The position numbers were made by a program, and so were the translations under genes. A model generated the notes under the pieces. It had not been told where the DNA came from, did not search any database, and was given only the letters and a program-made list of their open reading frames with translations. From Gymnopilus junonius (Eukaryota > Basidiomycota > Agaricomycetes > Agaricales > Galerinaceae), in NCBI GenBank assembly GCA_015501075.1, contig JADNYJ010000574.1:1-20086 (forward strand): a DNA stretch of 20,086 bases, written 5' to 3'. Shown piece by piece: positions 1 to 8,229 of this stretch. How positions within the stretch are numbered: the first letter of the stretch is position 1; each line of letters starts with the position of its first letter.

Positions 1-616
1 GCATTGTACAAAGCACGGCGACAAGATGGTCCCCCTCAGACTCAATGGCATTGTCTCCAATAAATCCCTCGAGAATACGAAGACCTTTCGTAGTGATCTG
101 ATAAATGGACTTTTTGCTGAAAGGCAGAGGGCCATCATCACGAGCTTCCTTGATCATATGTCCAGCGAGGAAGTACTGCATCAAGGCTGCGCCATCAACT
201 TCATCCAGGGATATTTGCATAGTCCCGGAGGTAGTAGCATTCTTGCTTCCAGGACTCGTTGATCTGACGAATTTGAGAGAAGCTAAACCCTTCAGAGCCT
301 CCTGACTAAAAAACACAAACCAGACTGTAGACTTAATACATAAACGTCGCCAATGCCAACGAGAAGCTTACCCGGTGAAGGCATATGCAAAGGTTTTGAA
401 GGTCTGTTTCCGGTTTCCTATCTTAAGAGAGAGAAAGAGGCTGCCGAAAAGATCCCAAGTGTCCTAGATGACGTGTAAATCGACATTTGAGGTGGTTGAG
501 GTAGAAGGCTGGGGCACCTTTCTAAATGGCATTCCGTCTCTCCTAGTTCTCAAGGACTGCAGTCCCCGTAGAACTTGAGGCGCCACGTCTACATTCTGTG
601 GATTGGCAGTGGCCAT
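1..616 (-). CDS. RGS-type G-protein signalling regulator (FlbA/Thn1/Sst2-like), 5' part only
   Basis: Proposed exons on the minus strand are 616..518, 463..372 and 305..1, with introns of 54 nt (517..464, GTGCCC...CTAG) and 66 nt (371..306, GTAAGC...TTTTAG). The splices keep one frame and give 165 residues before the window ends. Residues 26-33 (RDGMPFRK) lead into DTWDLFGSLFLSL, then a DEP-like module (fungal-DR type) that includes FSKKSIYQITTKGLRILEGF. This pattern is familiar from the N-terminal DEP region of fungal FlbA, Thn1 and Sst2 proteins, which end in an RGS domain that speeds GTP hydrolysis by G-alpha subunits. The RGS domain itself would lie left of the window, so the family call rests on the DEP part. 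The start at 616 is chosen because the protein then begins shortly before the conserved block; an in-frame ATG at 676 is possible. Without the first splice, a TAG at 466..464 would end the frame. Confidence 0.72.
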
Positions 617-1680
617 CGTATTGAAGGTTACGTCTGACCGACGTATTCGTTTAGCACGGACTGAGCAAGTTAACAAGCGCTCAACCCTGAGTCAAACGGG
701 TCAGAGGATTTCTGACAGCTTTTGTACCACTTGAATAAGGCCTGTATGAGCGTTCACTTCCAGAGTGGTTTGAATCTAGCGGAAAGATAAGACCAGGGAG
801 GACATGGATGGCGATATTAGGTGAGAACTGGAAAACAAAGATTGCCTGATTGGTTCAGAGTGATGTTGTTGATGGTCAAGCCGTGATGCTTTGAGCCTTG
901 GCAGGTTTTGCCGACAAAACGTTAGGGAAAGGAAGAGAACTGAAAAGTAGTGCAGGGTTTGTTACTTACCCCATCATCACAAATGTTATATAACAAGGTA
1001 ACAAACACGTTATTAACATATCTCACAAGGAGGGGTCGAAAACTGGCTGTGATATACTGTGATATACCCTGGGCGTCTTCTCGATTTGGCTCTCAATTTT
1101 ATGCTGGCAAAAGACCTATCTTGCACCGTTTTCTTGCTTGGCTGGAGCAAATTCCTGGAAATTCTTGGAAAAGAGGGTTGTATCCCATATGGCGCATGGG
1201 AAAATCATTGACGGCAGACATCTGAAGCCAAATATGGATCAAATAATCTCAAATACGTCGAATCACGCAGCTGCATAATCCTGAATTTCTTCGGGATGCC
1301 AAATTCGACCTTTTCCTGCGCTTTTCCGCGTTTAAAAAAGCGGCAAAAAATTCGCTTATGTAATATTTATGACGTATATATCTAACAGTTATTAACATGG
1401 GTATCTCACATCACAGAGAGCCGGGAGGTATCTCACATAACATAACATCGGCCGAGAGCAATCTAACCCAGCACTACTGAAAAGCCATACTCCGATCGTA
1501 TCGGTGATGCGCCGTTGCTCACCTGATCGTTCCTTATTGTGAGTGTCCAAGGACATTTTCAGTTCACCCGGGTTTTTCTGAGGGCTTCACACCGAAGGCG
1601 ATACAGGATCATCGCAGGATCATTAAGAAGCTGCAATCAGAATGAATAAAATACCAGCGTTGATGAACTTAGTTTACTTG
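617..1680. other. Intergenic region upstream of the RGS gene, no supported gene
   Basis: This stretch holds the presumed promoter of the minus-strand RGS gene. A 91-codon open frame on the plus strand at 950-1225 has no recognisable family, no clear splice context and no start context, so I do not call it. Between about 1009 and 1440 short repeats related to GTTATTAACAT and TATCTCACA recur (separate entry). Confidence 0.5.
1009..1437. repeat. Cluster of short direct and inverted repeats, possible small transposon relic
   Basis: The 11-mer GTTATTAACAT occurs at 1009-1019 and again at 1388-1398, both times followed within a few bases by ATCTCACA. A further GGTATCTCACA lies at 1427-1437. Inverted relatives (TGTGATATACTGTGATATACC) occur near 1050-1069. 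The roughly 370-bp spacing between the 11-mers and the inverted words suggest a decayed non-autonomous element, but I see no convincing full-length terminal inverted repeats, so the nature is open. Confidence 0.25.
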
Positions 1681-1685
1681 TTAGA

Positions 1686-2460
1686 TCAAAACGGAAGATC
1701 AAATTCAAAGTTGTAAAGGTTTTGCAGGTAGAGCATATCAATTTGATAGAACATACACACCTCTGAAGTACACAAAAAGGCGACAGAGAAACGGATCAGC
1801 CATTGATGGGCATGACGGAAAATTAATAGGAAAGGACTCACAGTGGCGGTAAATTGGAGGAGGATTAGCATCAGTAAACCAGCGAGGCTGAATTTCCATT
1901 ATATCGGATAAGACCTTAATCTGAGCCACCGTGAGTCGACGGATCAGGTTAGTTGCTCTCAAGCAGTTAAAAAAGTCGCATTAATGTGAGGGATCCCAGT
2001 CTCTTCCTGTTAAGAACAGTGGTTTAGGGAGGAATGTTGTCATCGAGCTCTGCTCCCTCCAGAGATAATCGTAAGTTGATCTTAGATCGAAAATAATTCA
2101 AGAACCAGCCTAGAGTGGGATAAGACGTCAGAGCACACGGATACATCTTCGTAATTACGTGAGCGACTTCATGAGCCAGTCCTCATGTTCACATAAGAGC
2201 TATAGAACTGGAGGTGGCCTTTGCGATTGATGGGCGCGGTAAAGGATGAATCTCGAAATTAGCGACTTCATATTCCAAGAAGACAAGGTACAGTTCGTCC
2301 GTTAATGTGGAAGAAGGGAAGGGTAAGTGAGAGTCAGGTGAAATTAAAACCACGAAAAAGAATGAATATTCAAGTCCGGGGATCCGCACCATAGCCTTAT
2401 ATTATCTTCCCATGTTCGTTCTAGACCTGAAGCGGACATGGCAGTCAGGAATAGAGGTGA
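1686..2460 (-). pseudogene. Possible decayed or unresolved multi-exon gene with an HExxH motif
   Basis: Reading the minus strand, several gene-like open segments follow each other: MSASGLERTWEDNIRL from about 2440, LTDELYLVFLEYEVANFEIH near 2300-2245, LAHEVAHVITKMYP near 2180-2135 and on to LSLEGAELDDN near 2038, then RRLTVAQIKVLSDIMEIQPR near 1945-1880, ending at a good GTGAGT donor at 1841..1836. An acceptor (TACTTCAG) and a short final frame ending at 1686 follow. HEVAH fits the zinc-binding HExxH of metallopeptidases, and ExxxE/ELDD lies about 35 residues later, as loosely seen in M48 enzymes. I could not join the segments into one frame with standard introns. It is therefore either a degraded gene, a real gene I cannot splice, or chance. 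Confidence 0.22.
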
Positions 2461-2690
2461 ATCAATTTCAGAAGATGCAAGACCAGCTGTTAGTTGTACA
2501 TAAGAGCAAGAAACACGGAGATGGCTCAGGAACCAAAGACAAAAACAACGCGTCAACAACACGTCGCGCCACACAACCGATAATCAGAACCACGTGGCAG
2601 ACAATTTTAACCCAGCATCACCTGGCACCGCGTACGCGCCCCGCCTTCAGCATTTGAACTGATAGATGTCAATTCACCCAGCTCTTCCAT
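2461..2690. other. Intergenic segment upstream of the first tRNA-Arg gene
   Basis: No gene is supported here. Short overlapping open frames on both strands show no recognisable motif. Confidence 0.4.
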
Positions 2691-2770
2691 GGCCGTGTGG
2701 CGAAATGGCATCGCGTCTGACTACGAAACGCGACATCAGGAGATTGCAGGTTCGACCCCTGTCTCGGTCA
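2691..2770 (+). tRNA. tRNA-Arg (anticodon ACG) with 8-nt intron, copy 1
   Basis: A full cloverleaf can be drawn by hand: acceptor GGCCGTG with CTCGGTC plus A73; D stem GCGA/TCGC with loop AATGGCA; anticodon stem TCTGA/TCAGG; variable loop AGATT; T stem GCAGG/CCTGT with loop TTCGACC. The anticodon ACG is at 2723-2725 in loop CTACGA-A. An 8-nt intron, AACGCGAC (2727-2734), sits between positions 37 and 38, the canonical site for eukaryotic tRNA introns. Internal promoter boxes are A box TGGCGAAATGG (2698-2708) and B box GGTTCGACCCC (2749-2759). A T-run at 2773-2777 would stop RNA polymerase III. The acceptor stem has a T6-T67 mismatch and a G2-T71 wobble. ACG, read with inosine at position 34, decodes CGU, CGC and CGA. 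The sequence is identical to the copy at 5244-5323. Confidence 0.93.
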
Positions 2771-3150
2771 TCGTTTTTGGATATCGAAGCCCACCAACTT
2801 TTTGTTATCATGTCTCCTACTTACTGTAGTAGTGATTTTTGGACAAATTATGTTTTCTACCTATGATTACAGGTGTGTAGTGTCTCGGCCTTTTTTAGAC
2901 CAGTTCTCTGATTATGGACCAAATTACCTACATTCCTGTCATTATTATGTTAGGGAGGAAAGCAATGAAGGCAACGAGTTATATAACACATTATTCCAGT
3001 ATACATACATAGAGTAGGTATGCAAAACATGATAAACAGACGAAGGAAGACGTAATCTACAACAAAAAACAGCATGCATGCATGTATGTACAGGTATCAA
3101 CTCTAGATAATTTAATTACACGCCATCCACATCAACGAGCGAGCCAAGCT
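2771..3150. other. Intergenic region between tRNA-Arg and the hydrolase 3' end
   Basis: AT-rich sequence with no supported gene. It contains the T-run terminator of the tRNA just after 2770 and a short GCATGCATGCATGTATGTAC alternating tract near 3072-3091. The 3' UTR of the minus-strand hydrolase gene should lie in its right part. Confidence 0.45.
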
Positions 3151-4722
3151 CTAATAAAACCCAAACATCCTCCCAATCGCATCCTGTACGCCCTCCACAC
3201 GCCCAATATCATGCCCGCCCCGTCTCGTCCTCAACAACGCCACCTTCCTCCCCCCTTCCTTCTTCACCACCGCCGCCTGCATTTCCTCGTGCACCCCATA
3301 GCCATCGATCTCCACCGTCGAAACGACCTCGTGGCGCTTTGAAGCGCGGAGTGCGTCTCGTGAGGTGTAGTTGTCCCATTCCGTCGGAGAGAGTGGGTTA
3401 GTGGGTAGAGTGGGGGAAGTGGGGAGGTATGGCGAGAGGAAGGCGTCGAAGAGGAGCGAGGCGTGTGTGACGGGTATGTCTTTGTCGTCGTCTATATCCA
3501 AATGAGAGTGTCAGGGATTTATTTAGAAGAGTAGGATAGGGTTTTAAAGTTGGAGAGGGTTATGGTTTACTTACCGGCGTGAGCGATCAGTACGGAGGAC
3601 TTGATATCCTAGTAATGATAATTGAATCGTGGGTCAGCAGGGGCCAGCAGACAGCCCAAAGTTCGTATACACTCACCGGTACAAGGGTGAGGGTATCAAA
3701 TCGGTGTACTAGTGACCACGTGACGAGTCCTAAAGGAAAATGAAAGTTACCGAACACGCACGTTGAATCACAACTAGAGCGCTTAGGGCATACTGGGAGC
3801 AAGAGGTATCACCGAGAGAGGCCTCAGGAGGGGCAGGAAGCCGAATAGGTAGTATTCGTCGATTAGTTTGCGGACAGAAGAGAATGGCTGGATGATGTGC
3901 ATTAGCTCCAGAAGGTCAAGTTCAAGGATGTAAAATAACAATTACCGACATCAGCACTGTTCCACGAGGATGTATACCCTCTCTCCCAAGCTCAGCAGCC
4001 AACAAACCCGCAATAGCAGTTCCCAGACTATGTCCAACAATCAACACATCCTCCGGCTTCGCGCCCTGACTAATCAAATAATCCCAGCCCGCCTTCGCAT
4101 CCTTCCCCACACCCTGCACAGTCGGATGGCCCTCGCTGTCCCCAAAGCCGCGGTAGTCGATCGCCAGCACGTTCGCGGCGAGGCGCGAAGTGAAGGCGGT
4201 GTAGAGGGCCGTGCGGAGGTGGTGCGCACGCGTGCCGGTGTTTCCGTGGAGGAAGAGGATGGTGGGGTGCGTCTGGAGGGCGGTGGGGATATGTTGGCGT
4301 TGGGGGAAGGAGAAGTCGGTGTTTGAGGGCGGTGGGTAGGGGAGAGAGCGGTAGAAGGGGTCCGAGAACAAAAACCATGCTCCCAGCGTGAGGTTGTCGG
4401 AACTTTGCATTTGGAGGTTGACGGTCTTCCCAGCTGTAGATCCCGACATTGGTCAACGAATGTCATGATAAAGATTATAGAGACTACGTACGGGCTAAGC
4501 CATAGTTCTCCGGATGGTCAAACTTGTTGTACCATAAAAAGTCAATATGGTGTGCGTATAACACCCTGTAAAACGAGTTAGCACTCTATTCGCCATGTTC
4601 GTGAATAAGATGCCACCGTACCGAGTTTGGATAAACGGCGTCATAACCAGAAGAACAGCCAGAACATATGCAACCACCGCACCGAGTAGGACTCTGCGGA
4701 CTTGCTTAAGTATTCTGCTCAT
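3151..4722 (-). CDS. Alpha/beta hydrolase, ABHD12/Bem46-like, membrane-anchored
   Basis: Seven exons are proposed: 4722..4622, 4565..4492, 4433..3946, 3887..3794, 3729..3677, 3608..3575 and 3491..3151. The six introns are 56-83 nt long, GT-AG, and all phases agree, giving 394 residues. Residues 12-30 form one hydrophobic membrane segment after a basic N terminus. The catalytic core is clear: HGNTG oxyanion region at 121-125, YRGFGDSEG at 152-160, nucleophile Ser194 in GHSLG (192-196), acidic residue in HADDDKDIP (280-288), and His375 in GGHD. The ordering and spacing match ABHD12, ABHD13 and Bem46 serine hydrolases. ABHD12 is a lysophospholipid lipase, and Bem46 has been linked to polarity in fungi; the substrate here is unknown. 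An internal YYLFGFLPLLRPL segment matches the family lid region. The gene lies between the two inverted tRNA-Arg genes, with no operon-like partner. Confidence 0.9.
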
Positions 4723-5243
4723 TACTGAAGTGAGGGAACGCCACTATGTTTCTCAGAGCGGGACATGGTGGTGGTGGTACGTTTGAAAGAAAGATCAACT
4801 CGGCCCAGATGATAGCAAGGTTTTGTAGTCCAAAGAGGGGGCCAGCACACAAAAGGGTGATACAGTGACGAGTGAATGTTGTAAGTGTTTATCTTTTATC
4901 ATATCATTCGTTTGAAGTTAGATCCGAACCCCGGGCAGCCCTTGCGGGCCAGCACGGAGTGCGAGACTGGCCACAAAGAAAGGAACATTGAAGAAATTCG
5001 AATGTATAATTTCGACCAACAGTCATGATAAGGCTTTGGAACGTTCGCAGCAGTCAACCACAGCCAACGGAATTGAATTTGAATTACCGACGCTTGCATG
5101 TGCCAACGTGATCAAGGGAAAAGACAAAAACATTACATGCGGCGAACGTTCAATCATAATTTTTCGTCGGCTGGTCTTTACTGCTACAGGAGAAGACGTG
5201 ATGATAAAAAAAGGGTAAAAAAGACTTCGACAATGCAAAAAGA
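4723..5243. other. Intergenic region upstream of the hydrolase gene
   Basis: Presumed promoter and 5' UTR of the minus-strand hydrolase, followed by the 3' flank of the second tRNA-Arg. Short overlapping open frames around 4899-5219 occur on both strands but show no family signature. No TATA box stands out. Confidence 0.4.
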
Positions 5244-5323
5244 TGACCGAGACAGGGGTCGAACCTGCAATCTCCTGATGTCGCGTTTCGTAGTCAGACG
5301 CGATGCCATTTCGCCACACGGCC
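5244..5323 (-). tRNA. tRNA-Arg (anticodon ACG) with 8-nt intron, copy 2
   Basis: This is the exact reverse complement of the 80-nt gene at 2691-2770. All 80 positions match, including the 8-nt intron (5287..5280), the anticodon (5291..5289), the T6-T67 acceptor mismatch and both internal promoter boxes. An A-run on the plus strand at 5237-5241 gives a TTTTT terminator in the sense direction. The flanks differ from those of copy 1, so identity is limited to the transcribed unit. That points to gene conversion or purifying selection on the pair rather than a recent large segmental duplication. Confidence 0.93.
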
Positions 5324-6300
5324 ACATTTAGTGTTAAAAAAATAAAAAAATGTTTAGTGCGTTAAGCCTCTTGCTGTAAATCGATTCAGTTGGTGGCCTG
5401 ATGCACGTTCCTCTCTTCTTCACTCTCATGCTTGGTCCTCCTTTCATACTCCTAAGCCTTGAACGTTCGAAAATCGGGCTCATTGTTGGCTTTCCTGCTT
5501 ATTATTTCTTTTCAATCGCAAGCATAATCCCACGATTAGAATAACCTCTCGACCTATCGATGCCGTAGGTACCTCCTGCCACAATTTCTATATACTTTAA
5601 ACCTAAAGAGCAAGTATTCTAGGACCATCTGCGCCAAAATATTTCTGCGCCGGGAAACAGGGAATTACGGTCTTCTCCTAAAGCCTTCCCTTCTTATGGT
5701 GAGTCGTGATATCTAACGATCCAATCGCAACCTTGTCCGGACTTCCAAGGCCTATAAGCCACTCGAGCCTCACAGAACCCGCAAGTACCAATGCGCAGTG
5801 CAAACTATATACGACCATGGTTATTGCTCCTTGTTGGCTCACAGTTAACTTTGTTCTGTTGCTTATCTGTGGAGTTGGACTGTGCGGGGTCGATTTTTCG
5901 GCATGGAGGGATCCAGCGGGTGGCAAATCCCTGACTCGTTAACGCACGCCGCTGTGTCATGACTAGGTCAATGGTATTAAGCTTTGAATGTCATATCGAC
6001 TAGTCCTCCATCACTTGTGCCAAGACTGCTACGGATGGTGCAGCACCTTCTGGTGGCGTATTGCGGTAATTCCAGTCCATCGATTATCATTTCGAACAAA
6101 GAATTGATACGGTGCAAAGCCTGGACTATATCTGGGAATACATTCCTACCTCGCGATTTGACTCACTGCACGTTTTTGATGATGAGTGGTCCAATGTGAC
6201 TTATTCCCTGCCAGGTGGCAGCGAACGGACAGCCATGCTCGGAGACTGTGGATGGGGCATGCAGTCGTGATATATGCTAATTCGTAGCCTATGCTCATTC
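5324..6300. other. Intergenic region, no supported gene
   Basis: No open frame exceeds about 80 codons, and the short ones on both strands (for example 5678-5942) overlap each other without any family motif. From about 5950 on, words such as TCATGACTAGGTCAATGG resemble the degenerate repeat units that follow. Confidence 0.4.
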
Positions 6301-7290
6301 AGTGCTCAGGTCAATGACTGGCCAAGGTTTTAATGTGACTAGTGAATTGACTGGAGGTCAAGCTGATAATGACCCTGTCATAATTATCTACTAGTCACTG
6401 GAGTAACTGTTGCACCTCCCTCCTGCCGTGACTGTGAATACTGGATTTGCTTAACTTTTACACTCACAGCTTCACTTAATAACAGTACTTGCGTCCTCAC
6501 CACTAATTCCATTCGCAGATGGAGTTTTTCGTGTCAACTTTGCCACTTAGGGCGTCGACCTCAGGCCAATGGCAGGTCAACCCTCAAGTCAACTATGACA
6601 AGTATATGGATCGCGGTCAGATTAATCATGACCCTGGGTGTTACTAGCCATTGGAGATGACCTCGAGGATGCCTGCCACGACCTGCAGCTGCAGCCTTTC
6701 CGTCGTGTCGTCTCAACAACCGAGGATATCCATCTGATGTCCATGATCCCAAATGATCCCTCTGCCAGTGGTCACGCTCAATGGCAGGCCAGTACTCTAA
6801 CCATGTACTTATGACTAGCGGATGAATCGCGGTCGAAACAGTTCGAATCTATGACCCAGCGATAACTAGCCATTTGGTTGGCTTTAGTTCTTTGCCTGCC
6901 ATGACCTGTATACAGACGACCCCACTCCTGCGCAGTAGTTCTTCCTCGATCGCCCATTGGGCAACGACATGATCTACGATCCAATCATATTACCAATTGA
7001 GCCCAAATTCGCGGCTTTAGATTTCACTTTTCCTCCCCACTGCTGATTAAGATTGCTGAGCTGTATAGGTCACTCCCAGGCCATGGATAGGTCAAATCTC
7101 AGATGTGACTGGTTGAATCGAACGCGGAGTTGTCATTGTGCGCCCCCCCCCCTTTCTTGGCCAGTTATATCAATGGTTTTTTCATCCTGGCCTGCGTATA
7201 AGCATTCAATAATGCGACCCGCAGCCGTACGGGTTATGACCACAACCAGCGACCACAGTCTGTTAAATTTCGCTTTTCACTAACAGTTAG
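6301..7290. repeat. Degenerate tandem array, about four units of 215-290 bp
   Basis: Four modules starting near 6301, 6564, 6777 and 7066 share ordered words. First comes AGGCCAATGGCAGGTCAA (6563-6580), matched by CAATGGCAGGCC (6779-6790) and AGGCCATGGATAGGTCAA (7078-7095). Next comes a block like TGACTAGCGGATGAATCGCGG (6813 on), matched near 6595 and 7105. Then ATGACCC...CTAGCCATTGG recurs near 6628-6653, 6851-6875 and, more loosely, 6370-6402. Finally CCTGCCATGACCTG (6895 on) is matched near 6671 and 6421. The order of the words is kept, so this looks like an old diverged tandem repeat. I see no coding potential in it. Confidence 0.42.
7143..7152. repeat. Poly-C tract (10 C)
   Basis: Ten consecutive C residues inside the fourth unit of the degenerate array. 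It is a simple homopolymer with no evident function. Confidence 0.8.
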
Positions 7291-7940
7291 ACTGGTTCAT
7301 CCATCCAGGTAGGGAGGCCACTTGGACTTGATTGAAATTTGTTTATTTACTTTATTTCTTGCACACCTACACATGTTGCATTCAAGTTGCCGGGTTGCGA
7401 TATGCTAGTACTGTACTTACACAAGAGTTATACATAAATGGGTATCATATTATCAGGAAGAATAATGTACTACGTATGTACAGTATGTACAGTATATAAC
7501 ATGAAACGCAACAACAAGGTTGAAGGAAACATAGCAGAGAAAAAGACAATTTGAGATTAAGGTCCAGCAATATGTATGTATGTACCTTGGAGCCTAGGGC
7601 ATAATTGGATGGAAAGAAGTGAGCATACTGTCAGACTGACACCCGCCCAACCAACCAAAGAGAGAAGAAGAAAAAAGAGAATTGGAGTGGGGAACTGGGG
7701 GATCACATGTAAGTTGTGTTGTGTTGTGGTCGGTAGTACATCCTATGATCATAGAGCAGAGAAAAAATGAATAGGAGTGAAAAAAAAGAAAGAAAAGAGA
7801 GAAAGAAAAAAAAACAGAGTAAGACGACAGCGTAGAACACATAGATGTAAGAACAAAAATCGGAGGCGAAGGGGACAGGGGGTCAATTACTCAAATACTC
7901 TACTCTATACCAGAGCGGGGCGGTTTAACATGCACAATGT

Positions 7941-7958
7941 ACATACATACATACATAC
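7941..7958. repeat. (ACAT)n microsatellite
   Basis: About four and a half perfect copies of ACAT. Simple sequence repeat. Confidence 0.8.
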
Positions 7959-8133
7959 ACAGAGAATCAAATTTGCCCCATAGTAGATTTGCATAATTCC
8001 GAGTGACAATCAAAGGAGCAAGATGATGACAAAAAAGACAAGTGCCCATTAATGTTACCCCAAGACTGTCCGATAGATTAAGGAAAAGGATGATTAAGGA
8101 AGAAAGAAGAAAAAATGAAAAAAAGGAAAAAGG

Positions 8134-8181
8134 AAAAAGTGAAAAGTAAAAAGTGAAAAGTAAAAAGTAAAAAGTAAAAAG
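8134..8181. repeat. 7-bp minisatellite, (A/G)AAAAGT repeated about 6.9 times
   Basis: Units at 8134, 8141, 8148, 8155, 8162, 8169 and 8176 read AAAAAGT or GAAAAGT, with the first base alternating A/G in the first four. It lies just beyond the 3' end of the FHA-RING gene and continues a longer purine-only tract that starts near 8100. Confidence 0.85.
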
Positions 8182-8229
8182 AACAGGTGATATAAGGCTG
8201 ACGATGATGAACGATGAACGATTAATGAA

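Larger units (their letters stand above)
7291..8229. other. Gene-free, A-rich region downstream of the FHA-RING gene
   Basis: No gene is supported. The sequence is dominated by purine-rich tracts (for example 7775-7815 and 8085-8181), a tetranucleotide repeat and alternating TATGTA/GTACAG words near 7470-7500 and 7570-7583. The 3' UTR of the minus-strand FHA-RING gene probably occupies the right part. Confidence 0.45.

Noticed and set aside
950..1225. 91-codon plus-strand open frame
   Set aside because: No family motif and overlaps the short-repeat cluster.
4070..4466. Two minus-strand frames of about 130 codons beside the hydrolase core
   Set aside because: Out-of-frame shadows of the third hydrolase exon; the frame with HGNTG and GHSLG is the real one.
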